Assembly (NCBI GenBank): GCA_002914845.1
Contig: JXTC01000120.1
Location: 699,858-763,857, forward strand
From: Trema orientale
Lineage: Eukaryota > Streptophyta > Magnoliopsida > Rosales > Cannabaceae
DNA: 64,000 nucleotides
Reading direction: 5' to 3'
The position numbers and the translations under genes are program-made. Positions 11,580-23,426 of the stretch are shown here, piece by piece (positions within the stretch are counted from its first letter, which is position 1; each line of letters begins with the position of its first letter). Below the pieces are notes generated by a model. That model was given only the letters and a program-made list of their open reading frames with translations, ran no database searches and was not told the DNA's origin.

Positions 11580-12272
11580 GACTAAGACAAAAATGGGAAC
11601 GATTATAAAGCACACATAAGAGTGTCACAGATTTAATATGATTGCTTTTTTTTTTTTTTCTTTCAATTATGAAAATTTAAGATAACTATAATAGTGTCAC
11701 CTCCGCGATATTTAAATTAGATTTAAATTTTTTTATTCAATTAAAGACGCTGTTGAACTTTATTTATAAAAGATTCTATATCATTAATTTAGAATTCCTT
11801 TTAGACATAGTTTTTTTTTCTTTTTTCTCCATTTTAGAGATAATTTCTTTTTATTGCATAACAACTAAATTTAAGTTTAAAAAAACAATAACAAAAAAAC
11901 AACCCAAACGATTAATTAACCATATAATATTAAAACAAAGTACGAAGACACGGAAATACCTTAATATGCAGAGTAGGTAGGAAAAGATATAATACAAAAA
12001 ACCCGCATGATTAGAGGCATGAAAGTCGCATAATTTCAAAAGCAGAAAACACGATTAGGCACGAAAACAATTTCGTACGAAAAGGCTACATTATAAGTTA
12101 ATAACAGACAAGAACATGACACTATCCAAGCACATTACAAGTCATTGTACGATAGGAATCATAAATAGTTCGTAATTAATCGTGTCTGTACGACATAACC
12201 AAAAAAAATGTCGTAACTAATTGTGTCTGAGCTGGTACAACGTAACAAGAAAGGATAAAATTAACATTACTA
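11580..12272. other. AT-rich spacer
   Basis: This lies upstream of the first BBE-like gene. It has homopolymer runs and no recognisable gene. The first 70 bp have a diverged counterpart at 12340-12420. Confidence 0.4.
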
Positions 12273-12274
12273 CG

Positions 12275-12420
12275 TATTTTGGGGTGTGGATTGCTTTTGG
12301 CCTTGGACCTTGGCAGTTGTTGAACATTCTATAAGAGTACTGTTTGGTGTGGAAGTGACTAGTTAAGCTAAAAATTAAGAGAATACACGTAAGGAGGTCA
12401 CATATTTAACGTGATCCTTA
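12275..12420 (-). pseudogene. Decayed 5' stub of a duplicated BBE-like gene
   Basis: This stretch resembles the 5' end and promoter of the gene at 9949-11523. ggtgtggattgctt matches the codons for the HTPNDT region (11430-11447). Next, ggccttggaccttggcagtt matches the leader at 11530-11549, and more distant matches continue for about 80 bp upstream. The first 25-30 codons are deleted between the two blocks, and nothing of the rest of the gene remains. It is probably the remnant of a tandem duplicate. Confidence 0.5.
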
Positions 12421-13419
12421 ATTTTCTACAGATGCGTCTAAGCCATTTTTGAGGACTAAGGTGAGAAAAGTGACGAAAGTAGTATTCTAGTAGATATAAT
12501 CAATACTATATCAAAACATATATTATCATAATGTATATCGACACATTTAAGAGAAGGTAGCTAATTAATGTTTTTGGTAATTTGAATCTGTAGAACTAAT
12601 TGATTCTAGGACAATTGGCAACCGTGTTACGTAAAAATATTTTTTGTAAGGATTATTTCATAACAAATATTCTTAAAAAAAAATTGAGAAAAATTGAAAA
12701 TAATTAATACTAACTAAATCCATATCCATTTTCACTACTGTTGTCGACTCAATAAAATTCCATCTTTTATCTTCTACTGAACAATTCTATATTCTCACGC
12801 ACCAAAAAAGACAAAATACAAAACGAAAACAGTTATGATTCTAAATGCGACATGTTAAACATAACTGAAGGATTGATAAAGCCTAATTAATGTAATCTTA
12901 GGACCATCATGTCAAATCATTAGGAAATAATTGTTGAGGAGGGGAAGTGATACCTGAATCCATAGCTTTGAGAGCAGAAACTGTGTTCTTAATCACGCTA
13001 GATAACTGATTAATCATGCTAGATTACTGTAATTCCATCTTTTACTTCTATCGAACAATTTTATATTCTCACGCGCGCTTCAAAAGAAAAAAATGCAATT
13101 AAATATATAAACTCAGCTGCTCATACCCAATTGGACAAAATCACATTACTAGTTAGAAGATATACAAAGAACAAAAAGATAGGAATATTAATATAAAGCA
13201 TTAGATTTATTTATAATATGTTGGAACGGATTTTAATTAGAATTAAGTAATGACATCTATTTGAGTAACCATCAATTAGCAATCCGAGCGTTAGGACAAT
13301 CTTCAAGTGAAACCTCTCACCTAGAGGGAACATGCATCAAGCTTAATCATGTATGCTGAAATAAACCGTAAGAATCGGGCCCTAGATTCTCCCCCTCCCT
13401 ACATACCCTTTGTTCCTGA
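12421..13419. other. AT-rich spacer, nothing recognised
   Basis: No coding similarity. A short phrase (attccatctttta-ttcta followed by gaacaatt) appears twice, near 12758 and 13030, suggesting an old local duplication. Otherwise nothing was seen. Confidence 0.4.
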
Positions 13420-13670
13420 TTCGCTATCTACTTTTGAAAAACAGTCCGATCTCATTGTTGAATTAAAAAGAAAAAAAAAGATTATGGGATTATAAAACGT
13501 GGGGAGTTCGCTATCTACTTTTGTAAAACAGTCCGATCTCATTGTTGAATAAAAAAAAAACAATTATGGGATTATAAAACGTGGGGAGTTCGCTATCTAC
13601 TTTTGAAAAACAGTCCGATCTCATTGTTGAATAAAAAAAAAAAGATTATGGGATTATAAAACGTGGGGAG
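13420..13670. repeat. Three-copy tandem repeat, 82-87 bp unit
   Basis: The copies are 13420-13506, 13507-13588 and 13589-13670. Each runs from ttcgctatctacttttg through cagtccgatctcattgttga, an A-run of variable length, and gattataaaacgtggggag. They are nearly identical apart from the A-run, so the amplification is recent. No coding function is apparent. Confidence 0.92.
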
Positions 13671-15131
13671 CTTAAGCTCCACACTTTTCTATTTATCTTT
13701 TAAATTTCTTTTTTCAAAATGGAAATAATTATCTATTATCCCATAATCAGTGGGATAACTTCTCACTGAAGAAAAGTACAATGAAAGTGGTGGGGAATTA
13801 AAAAAAATAAAAATAAAAATAAAATCTATTTCAAGGTGTCTATAAATAAGAACACACAAAAAAGTAATAAAGGACTTTTGGGCAGTCAGAAAAAAAGATA
13901 CGACAATCAAGTCAACGTAGTTCAAATACTTTTGTTGTTTAGAGAATTTGAGGTGAATGATCTCATTGGTATTTTGGAGGTTTTTGCCATTTGATATGAC
14001 TTTGATTGAATTTTAAGGTGAATAACCTCACTTAGAATTTTGGAAACTTTTGAGAGTTTGATTTAAACTTGCAACTGCATCTAGTATGTTTTCTAAGTTA
14101 CCTACGTATGTTTTGCGGAACCAAATCTACCGAAGTTCATACTTTTGGAGTTTAGGTTTATTTGTTAGCGACCCCATTTTATAGAATTATAAGCTAGGAA
14201 GACCTTCATGGATATTTTTCGACTCCATTAAATTTGCTTTGATTTGATTTTGATAAGATTATAACTTGTGAACCTTGTATTCCAAGATTGTCACTTGATT
14301 TTTTGCCTGAGAGAAAAAATATGTAGACTCATGCAAGACTTAGAGTCTTGGCTTTTGCTATTTTCATATTTTGTCACATTTCATTTTGATTGGAATAATT
14401 ACATATTGCTTGATATTCTAACTTGTTCTTTTCTTTGGCCGTGGCTATGAGAGTAGAGAAAAAAGAAATATATCTACAAACGGTGTTGCATATATTTCCT
14501 TCCTAGAACTCTATAATTGGGCCAAAGAGAACTCTTTGGACTTCTATAGGAAATCAGACTCCTTGACATAATGGCCCGTGTGGATTCTAATGACGATAGA
14601 CTAGATTTTATAATGAGTCTACTTAACTTTAAAGCTTGTAATTTATTGGGCCTGATGTCAATTTAGGTTGCATGGAGCGGTTGGACTTTGTAATCAAGGA
14701 GTCACTGGGCCTAGACAAGAGGCTTAAACTTTAGAATTTGGGCTGGGTATTTAAGCATAGCTGTGGGCTTTAGTACGACAGTGGTTATGTCTTTGTCTGG
14801 TTGGCTTGGGTTGAGAGCACGAACTTTAGTTTTCTGGGCCTTGTCTTTTGTTATTGGGCCAAAATAGTCCATGTCATGTTTAGTTGGGTCTGGGGAATGT
14901 TTCGACCCTTTGTGCTTGAATTTCATTGAGGTTTTGTATATTGCTATGGTTTTATCCTTTTCCTATATTGTTTTTGTTTGTTTTGGATAAGGATCGTGTA
15001 CCTCCATTTTACTGTTGCACTTAGCCGTATAAGAGATTGCTCCCCAATTTCATTCAAGATAATGAATTTATTCCGAACCATAAATTCAATGACCAGATAT
15101 ACTTTTGATTTGAAATAATTGTATTTGATAA
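13671..15131. other. Intergenic AT-rich DNA
   Basis: No protein similarity was recognised on either strand. A weak minus-strand frame at 14711-14926 has no family features. Confidence 0.4.
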
Positions 15132-15229
15132 ATCTATATATGGGTCATGTTTCAATGGGGTTTTTTGTTTTTGCTCCATGGATGGATGCTTTGACCAAGT
15201 TGAAAATAACTTGCAATAGCAAGTCATTT

Positions 15230-15553
15230 NNNNNNNNNNNNNNNNNNNNNNNNNNNNNNNNNNNNNNNNNNNNNNNNNNNNNNNNNNNNNNNNNNNNNNN
15301 NNNNNNNNNNNNNNNNNNNNNNNNNNNNNNNNNNNNNNNNNNNNNNNNNNNNNNNNNNNNNNNNNNNNNNNNNNNNNNNNNNNNNNNNNNNNNNNNNNNN
15401 NNNNNNNNNNNNNNNNNNNNNNNNNNNNNNNNNNNNNNNNNNNNNNNNNNNNNNNNNNNNNNNNNNNNNNNNNNNNNNNNNNNNNNNNNNNNNNNNNNNN
15501 NNNNNNNNNNNNNNNNNNNNNNNNNNNNNNNNNNNNNNNNNNNNNNNNNNNNN
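15230..15553. other. Assembly gap (324 N)
   Basis: A run of N inside copy A of the TIR element. The flank on the left is acttgcaatagcaagt, a perfect short hairpin, and the right flank is a T-run. Both features disturb sequencing and assembly. Frames that cross the N run are meaningless. Confidence 0.98.
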
Positions 15554-15829
15554 TTTTTTTTTTAATGAAGATGAGGATCCAAATCGCCCATGAATGCAAG
15601 AACCTTATGAAGGCCAAAAATAAATCTCAAACTGCTTACCAAACACAAGAAGGCCTAGCAAGTTATTCAAAATAGTAAAAAGTGTCAATTATTGACATTG
15701 CTATAAGAAATTTAACATAATTTGGGATTAGCCGCCATACCATTCCTTTACCTTTACACATCTTGGCTAATTTGTTACAAAACTTTTTGAGGAAATTACA
15801 CACTATACGGTAATTTAGAAAAAAATTTT

Positions 15830-16165
15830 GAAAAATATGGTGGTTTAAGTTTTTTTAAGGTGCGGTACAGTTTTTATTAAGATAAATACCATTTTTAAGA
15901 ACTATTTAGAAAAATGCCATTTTTAAAAACTATTTAGAAAAATACTATTTTTTAAAATAGTAAGTAGAATCTGGTAACCAGTTTCCAGAAACTGGTAACT
16001 AGTAACCAAAGGTATTTATAACTGGTATATAACTTGTAACTAGTAACCAGTAACAAGTTTCCAGAAACCGGTAATAAGTAACTATTTTAAAAAATAGTAT
16101 TTTTCTAAATAGTTTTTAAAAAATAATTTTTTTTAATAAAAACCATACAAAAATTTAAAAAAAGC
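15830..16165. repeat. Foldback (inverted) repeat with CTGGTAACCAG motifs
   Basis: The left arm (tttttattaagataaa...aactatttagaaaaat) and the right arm (tttttctaaatagttttt...taataaaaacc) are inverse copies about a centre of repeated actggtaac/gttaccag motifs near 16000-16070. A related palindrome lies at 56440-56700. It is most likely a short foldback transposon family. Confidence 0.6.
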
Positions 16166-16711
16166 CTAAGTTCCGTATTTTTTTAATTCTTTTAGTTTTT
16201 TATATGTAAAAGTGATAGAAACCCAAACTTTTTCACATCAAAAACTACCCAACTTGAAAAGTCCACACAAGCCCAATTGTCTATTCGAGCAGCTTTTATA
16301 AAACACATGAAATGAAAAAAAAAAAAAAGAAAAAAGAAAAAAGGTTCTTGATGACTTGTCCAAATTATTCACTTGTCTAAATTATATTAAAGGGAATGAA
16401 ATAAAAATATAAGAATCAAACATAGAATGGGAATGAAAACAAAAAAAAATAATAATAATGGAAAGATGATTGAAAAGAAAAAAAATCCAACTCATAGGTC
16501 ATAAACAAGTTGCCAATATTTTTAATCATAAATAACTTTCTATATATATATATACGTATTAATTAGATTATTCCTTTTTAAAAAATTACTAATATCATTA
16601 TTATAACCATCAGATTAAAATCTAATGGTCCAAATTAAAGCACCCATCCATGGAGCAAAAACAAAAAACTCCATTGAAACATCACCCATCTATATATATA
16701 TATACACATAT

Positions 16712-17551
16712 GGGTCATGTTTCAATGGATATTTTTGTTTTTGCTCCATTGATGGGTACTTTCATTTGGACCATTAGATTTTAATCTGATGGTTATAATA
16801 ATGATATTAGTAATTTTATCAAAAAATAAAAATCTAATTAAATATTTATGACTTAAAAAATTAGTAACCTATATGTGACCTATGAGTTGAAATTTTTTTT
16901 TTCAATCCCTTTTCATTATTTTTTTTCACTCTATTGTTTATTTTTATTAAAAAGTAAATAGAAAAATAACTACCCGTATATATATATATATATATATATC
17001 TAGATATGTTTTTTCTAGAAAACTAATTATATACATATTAAATTTTTCATTAAAAAATGAGTCCTTTTTTATAGTTTCAAAACTAATATTATATATCCCA
17101 TCAAAAAAAAAAACTAATGTTATGTATATATTCTAAAAAAAAGACAACTAACCGTTAATATTAAACTATTAAATACTAATTTTTTATCAAAATTTTTTCT
17201 TAAAAGAACATTCTTTCTTTTTTATAATTTCAAAACTAACGTTATTCTCTTTCATAAAAAAAAAACTAAAGTTACATCACATAAAAAAACAAAACTAATA
17301 TTATTTATATTCCCAAAAAAATTACTTATTCATATTAGTAGCATAATATGTTCAGATTAAATGAAATTTAAAAATTAAACTTATAAGTTAAAATCAAAAA
17401 AAGAAAAGAAATAAATAAAAAAGAAAAATAATTGAATAAAAAAATAATTGATCAGAAATAGATGAAATTACTTACTATTGTAGGTCATATTCAACTTGAT
17501 AATCTTACCCATCTATGGAGCAAAAATAAAAATCTCTATTGAAACATCACC
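16712..17551. mobile_element. Mutator-type TIR element (copy B)
   Basis: It starts 16 bp after the duplication of copy A. Left TIR gggtcatgtttcaatgg, right TIR inverse ggtgatgtttcaatag. The flanks tacacatat and tatacagat match at 7 of 9 bases, consistent with an aged 9-bp target duplication. The shared inner motif (accattagattttaatctgatgg) links it to copies A and C. It is AT-rich with no coding frame. Confidence 0.65.
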
Positions 17552-17740
17552 TATACAGATATGTATATAGGCACGTAGCCTTTTATCTTTTCGTTTATTT
17601 ATTTTTAATAAAAAAAATGAAATAAAATAAAGGCTCACGGATTGAATTCCCATAATACGTATGACATATATATATTCTTTTTCTTTTTTTTTTTAATTTT
17701 CAAATCTCCACATAATCTAATTTTATTTTTTGAGATAAAA

Positions 17741-18010
17741 TTTTGGCAACATAACAATCCATTAAAAAGAAGACTCTAATTTTCCTTTGGCTATATCTCA
17801 CCGTAAACCTCTTTTTGGCTTGAATAGCTTAGGCCGTGGCAGAACCAAATCAAAATTTAGAGCTTCGACATTTTCAGAGAAAATTTTGGCAGCATAACAG
17901 CTCATATAAAATAAGGACTCTAATAACCCCTTTGTCTGTACGTTGCCGCAAACCTCTTTTTGGATTGTATAGCCTAGGTCGTAGCGGAACTAAAACGAAA
18001 TTTGGAGTCT
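17741..18010. repeat. Two-copy tandem duplication, about 143-bp unit
   Basis: Copy one starts with ttttggcaacataac at 17741 and copy two with ttttggcagcataac at 17884. Both continue through aggactctaat, gcaaacctctttttgg and agcctaggtcgt variants. A third, weaker echo (aagtcatgagacctc...tagcctta) follows to about 18115. Similarity is moderate, so it is old. Confidence 0.7.
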
Positions 18011-18115
18011 TTTATTTTGAGAGAGAATAGTATAAAAGTAGATTTTCATCTTGATTATGACCTTGATTATAATTGATAGCCTAAGTCATGAGACCTCTGT
18101 TGGCCATGGATAGCC

Positions 18116-18900
18116 TTAGATTATAGGGATAATTAAGAGAAAAATTTAGAGAAGAGTAGGGAGAAATGGTGTAGAAGAAAACCTTATGTACTTACTTTGT
18201 AGACTACTTTTCACATAACTTGTTTTTTTTCCAGAGCTTTCTATATTTGCCTTTCTTTCTCTCTATTTTTTTTTTCTCCTGTTCTCTATTTTTCGTTTCT
18301 TTAACAAAAGGGGCAACTTAGTTGCAAAAACTAAGTGCAGTCACAATTCTCAAATTGAATCAAATTTTTCCAAAATCCAACGAAAGTCATTTAATTCCAA
18401 ATCTAAACACAACTCCTAGAATTTCATAAAAGGTCATTTACCTAGGAATTCGTCAACTCATAAAATTCTCTCAAATCCGCGACATGGTCATCGAGCAGAA
18501 TTTCATAAATTTTAAAATGTTGCTATAAATTCCTCGACATGGTCATTCACTAGAATTTTCTATATTTCAGTTCAAAATTCTTAGAACTACAAGTGGCTTG
18601 ATATCCCTTATGTAGATAACTCAATTAATTTAATTGAGCGCAGCCGCAATCCAAAATCATCCAAATTTCCCCCAAGTCACACAAATAAATTGACATCATT
18701 TTAATTAGAATCACAAGGTGTTCCTTTGTAGCAAAGGATTGTAATTAAGAGGTTATTCTTATAATCTTGAATGGGTCGAACTCTAATTAATAAACTCTAA
18801 TACTTTAAGATTAGCATGGGTGAAATTATATTGTGCAATTTCTAAATTTTTATTCAACACTTATCACCTATCATCTCAAATCCTGATATTAATATCATGA
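18116..18900. other. AT-rich spacer
   Basis: Nothing recognisable apart from CT-rich stretches near 18240-18300. No gene was identified. Confidence 0.4.
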
Positions 18901-18914
18901 TTTTATGCATATAC

Positions 18915-18917
<3 letters not shown>

Positions 18918-18951
<34 letters not shown>
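18918..18951. repeat. (AT)n microsatellite
   Basis: A simple dinucleotide run of about 34 bp. Confidence 0.9.
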
Positions 18952-18952
<1 letters not shown>

Positions 18953-19399
18953 CTAAAGCTTTTATTGATGAACCATCTCCGACATCGCCCGTTGTTTCAC
19001 AACCTTGTGATCTTCATCTACTTCATACTCATCCATTCCAGCCTTGTGATCCTCGTGAACCACTTCTGTCTAGTTATCCTAGTCCTCCTAAGCTAATTGA
19101 CTCTAGTTTAGAAACCTTGCCCTAAAAGAAGATCATTGAAGTTGCATGCTACTATCATACCTCCTCAGCACATATTTAATGTGATAGAATTATTTGCACA
19201 ACAAGAATAAATGTGCTATGAAAGATTTTGGGTTCTTAAAATTTTAGCTTCAAGGAAAGTGGAACAAGTACCAAGTATCGAGCTTTTACTTCATCATCCA
19301 GAACTAAGATTTCAAATTGAAAAGGTTTCTACACTTTAGATTGTTGCTTTGTGATCTACCCAAATTTTAATTCGTCAGAGTCAAGTTCTTGAACTCTAA

Positions 19400-19829
19400 G
19401 AGAATGATGAGAAACAATAAGAGATAGACATTACTTAGGATTAATTCTATTATTATTAGTTAGGATATAATTTTAAGGTTATTATTATATTTTATTCAAT
19501 TAGTAGGTGTTATCTTATTTTGAGTAACTAATTTAATGTTTCTCTTTTATAATTATTTTTAGAACTTGTTAGTTTTCTAGTTTAGTTTAAGAGCCTATTT
19601 ATAAATAATCTTCTCTAAGTTTATTATTTTTGAGACTTTATTAATGAAATACAAATTATTTTGAAATTCTCTATCAAAGTATTATTCTTATTTCGTGTCT
19701 AGAGTTCTCACTTCTTCCTCTTCCCTCTTCAAAATTCTTCTCTTTTTCCTAGATATCTCACTTTCTCTCTCTCTCTCTCTCTTCTTCCACTTTTCAAAAC
19801 CACGTCATTGTACATATTATACATCAACA
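19400..19829 (+). repeat. Possible LTR of an unassigned retrotransposon
   Basis: This stretch has a TATA-like tatttataaata (about 19607), then a CT-rich downstream part, and ends in TACATCAACA, which looks like an LTR 3' end. The DNA before it (18960-19400) looks like the eroded tail of a polyprotein but could not be assigned. No partner LTR or target duplication was found. Confidence 0.3.
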
Positions 19830-19867
19830 AGAAAATAAGTGAGCTTTCATCCTCCCATCACGGCCCT

Positions 19868-21260
19868 GTATTACCCTCTGTAGCAGAGGTATTACAGCAT
19901 TCTGACACTGCCCGTAGGTGTATCGGTAAAAACCTGTGTAGGAGTCCAGGTCTCTCACCTAGCACTGCAGTAACTCGTCAGTGATCTAAAATACCGCAAT
20001 GCAATAATGGAACTAAAGTGTGTGATCCTATGGTATGTACAATATGCAATAGTTCACAACTACCATGCAACCAATATTCAAATCATGCTTTAAAAATCTA
20101 GCTTGACATTATTATGGGATTTACCATAACATGGGCAGCACACCGATGTTTTACCCCAAATTCACATTGTAAAAATATGTATAATAATCCACACAGTCTA
20201 ATCCCAGTATAACCCAATAATTTACAGCAATTAATTAAACCAACGTAAAATCACGATTTTTCATAGATAAATTTTAATGCAATTTAAATCCAAAACAGAT
20301 ATAAAAATCAGGTAATCAGCTAATGACGCTCGTAGAATCCTCCGTTGGTCACCCGGGGGTTAGACAGTTTCCGACTCCTGGTAAGTCCACTTGAAAAAGT
20401 GACTTTTCCACTGGAGCCTCAAATGCAGAAAACGGAGGTCACCACTGAATTCAAAGCACCCAAAAATGCTAGGTTAGATATATACCTTGTCAAAAGTGGG
20501 TCCCGATGCGGGACCGGCTCGTGGCACGCGATGCAATTTTGATCTACGAAATTTCAATTTTCGTTCTACTTCAAAACTTAGTGGTATTTTATATTAAAAT
20601 TCTTCTCTCGAGCTCACTGAGTCCAAATTCGAAGTCAGAACTCAGTTTTGAGGTCCCGAGCATTAATTAAGCTCAATAATCCAAAAATTACACAAATACC
20701 ATTTTTCGAAATATTTAGAAAAATGTCCCTTTTTTTCTAATTAAGAATTACCACATTTATGGATACCGTTTTTACTTCAACTAACCATAATTATTTATGA
20801 TTTTTAACCCTCTTTCATCTCATATATTTACCTCGGGTAAATAAATCACTTAACAAAATAATTACGTAAATATCAATTTTTACAAAGGTCGTAAAAATGA
20901 TAAAAATGGTGAAAATCTTACTGGAGACGAATTTGACCGAGCAACCACTTGGAGGTAGTTGGCGACAGTGAGACGAGATGGCATGTGCTGGCGGTGACGA
21001 TAGCCGACGTCGGACGGCGGAGCTATCGTCAGAAAATCGCGCCAGAGGCGGTAACTTCAGATGGCTGAATCTCGGCCACCGGAGCTTCATTTCAAGCGTG
21101 GCCTATCGGCTTTTGATTGTCAGAGACAGGAGATGACCGCGGGGTGGCGCATCAGGCTTGCGACAGTGAGGCTTGACAGATCTGACTCTCTCTCCTCTCT
21201 CTTGAGCCCTCTTGTGTGAGAATTTGAAACTCTAGGGGACATTATATGCAAATATGGACC
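19868..21260 (-). repeat. LTR-like dispersed repeat, copy 1
   Basis: The reverse complement matches 53590-55200 in the same order: a GC-richer block with CT-rich leader (20930-21220), the segment with actcagtgagctcgag (20600-20640), the ggaggtcaccactgaattc block (20430-20455), the gtgtgctgcccatgtta block (20130-20150), and the acgagttactgcagtg-ctaggtga and caggtttttaccgatacac end (19930-19990). The architecture suits a retrotransposon LTR of about 1.5 kb (TATA/leader near one end, no coding frame). The family was not identified. Confidence 0.6.
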
Positions 21261-21789
21261 AATGTAGCACCTGAATATTAAATTCAGATATTTTGATTAT
21301 TTTATTCTAAAAAATGCATATTTATGACAATATCACTGCTTTAAAAATGTCCAATTTACCATTGAAATATTTCAGTTTTTACATATATGATAATAATGCT
21401 TCCCCTAACAGAGTGCAATCGCCATAAATCCTCTCTGTAACTTCATATTTTTTCTACAACAATGTTATAAGAAGTTGACGAGATTAATTTGGGGATCAAT
21501 TATGACAACATGTAATCTTTATAACCATAGTTAACTTATTTAAAGGAAATTTAATATTTTTGGTAATGTTTAATTTTTTTTAAAAAAATCCTAAATTTTG
21601 AAATTGTTTGAAAAATCCCGAATTTTAATTAGAAGAATACTATTTTTAATTGTATTTAGAAAATACATCTTTTTATTAATTGATGAGAAACTTGAAGTAA
21701 GCAAATCAAGTTACCTCAGGTAACTTGGCCGGTTACCTCAAACAACTAGATTGATTACCTCAAATAACCTAACTGGTTACCTCGAGTAC
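21261..21789. other. AT-rich DNA with an aactggttacctc-type repeat
   Basis: The stretch 21700-21785 repeats a ggttacctcaaa(c/t)aac phrase four times, next to sequence similar to the foldback family at 15830. It continues beyond the solo LTR at 23427, so it is the interrupted target. Confidence 0.45.
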
Positions 21790-23421
21790 TGTTGGTTGGA
21801 ATGTGTAACTATAAATTATACTCACACACTCCCGTGCAAGTGCACACAGTCACAAGTAATATAGATTTAGGAGTTAGAGTGTCGAAGTGTCGAACCCACG
21901 AGGATTGATTACTAAGTCTAAGCTAAGTATTAAAATTGGTCAATCTTAACTTTATCCAAATAATTGAAATATAGTTTTTAGAAAAATAAAATAAAGCAAC
22001 TAAACTAACGTGCCAAATGAATAAAAGATAAACAATAAGAAAAATGTCTAGGTTTGCTAATTCCCCAACCATCCTTTAAAAACACAATTTCCCAATTTCC
22101 CTCTTACAATAATTAATCCACTAGAGTTATCAACCAAGAATTCGAATGTATTCACAAACTGTTTTTCAAGACATAAGTGAAAACATCTTGACAAGCTAAT
22201 ATGTTACTCCTACCATAAATTGACTAGATTTATTAAGTTTAGTAATTCTCACACAAAAGTTGCACAAGTCACATAGGTATATTCCTATCCTATACAAACT
22301 TACCCCAAATTAGGTAATCTTATGTTATTATATCTAAGTCTAAACCTAAATTCTCCTTCCCAAGTTCATAAAGGTTTCACTCAACATTCTATTTAGTGAT
22401 CAATTAAATAGAAGCAATAAGCACAAGGTAAAACAAATAACTCTACAATGGATTTGATTAATGAAAGAAGAAAAATAAACAAACACAAGATACTAAGTTG
22501 GTTCACATAGTAAAACTAGACAAAGAAATATTTACTTCATAATATGAATTGAGAACAATAGCATTTTCATACAATGAGTTAAAGAAATAGAAAATATCAA
22601 AGAGAAAAGAATTTTAGAATTCCCTCTCTTTGAAGAGCTTGAAGGTGTTAATGGAGGTTGTCAATCTCCTCCTCCAAGGTTGGTTCTTGCTCCCTTAATT
22701 CCTCTCTCAAATAGTTGCTCTCAATAATATCACTCTCTAAATGTAAAAAATACAAAGAAAAACTCACAAGGAAAAGAAGAGAAAAAGCTAACAACAAATT
22801 ATAGTGTTAATGTTGTGGAGGAAATCAAGAAATAGAGTTGGTTGGAGCATATCTTCATCTTCTTCTTCCTCTTCTTCCTCTCTTTCCATGGCTGCCACTC
22901 TCTCTTTCTCTCTATCCCAACATACCTCTTTGAACCCCAAAGATAGGGTTTTAAAGATGAGGTTCATGCAAACCTAAGGCAGACTAAATTTGGACCCTTG
23001 GATCGTCAAAAAGTTGATCTCGGCCATCAATTATTGACTCAAGATGCAGGGAATGGTGCCGCGACACTAAAAGTTCCCAAGACTTGGTGCTGCGGCACCA
23101 CTTTTTGGCGCCCCAGCGCCACTTTCCTGCTGGTGTGACGCCTCGGCTTCCCGGGTGCACCATTTCTTCATTTGACCTCCAATTTGCCTCATTTTCATTG
23201 CGTTATGACCGTATCGGATTGAGTTCAATTCTAATGGCTTGAAAGATCCATTTGTGAGGCATAAATTCATCTCATTTTGCATCAAATAATTTCGTATGTA
23301 TACAAACACACAAAACATTAAAATAACAAGGAAAACAATTGAAACAACTTAAAATAAACAAGAACATCACAAAACTTAAGGCATAATAGCACTAGATAAC
23401 TCTAATTTTGTGGAGTTAACA
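21790..23421 (-). mobile_element. Solo LTR, 1632 bp, TSD agtac
   Basis: Starts TGTTGGTTGG and ends GAGTTAACA, with identical 5-bp flanks agtac at 21785-21789 and 23422-23426. No internal retrotransposon domains exist between the ends, so it is an LTR left after recombination. The minus orientation is inferred from resemblance to Athila-type gypsy LTRs (TGTTAACTCC start) and is not certain. It contains a TCT-rich tract near 22850-22915. Confidence 0.85.
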
Positions 23422-23426
23422 AGTAC

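Larger units (their letters stand above)
15141..16687. mobile_element. Mutator-type TIR element (copy A), contains the gap
   Basis: The left end gggtcatgtttcaatggg and the right end, inverse gggtgatgtttcaatgg, are long terminal inverted repeats extending through the gtttttgctccat motif. A 9-bp duplication, atctatata, lies at 15132-15140 and 16688-16696. Long TIRs with 9-bp duplications are typical of Mutator-like elements. The same ends occur at 16712-17551 and 40767-41818. The middle holds a 324-bp N run and a foldback repeat. No transposase is visible. Confidence 0.75.

Noticed and set aside
13420-13670. CRISPR-like array
   Set aside because: Head-to-tail copies without unique spacers, in a plant nuclear genome. 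It is an ordinary tandem repeat.
15054-15617. Frames spanning the assembly gap
   Set aside because: More than half of each frame is N; no evidence of coding on either side.
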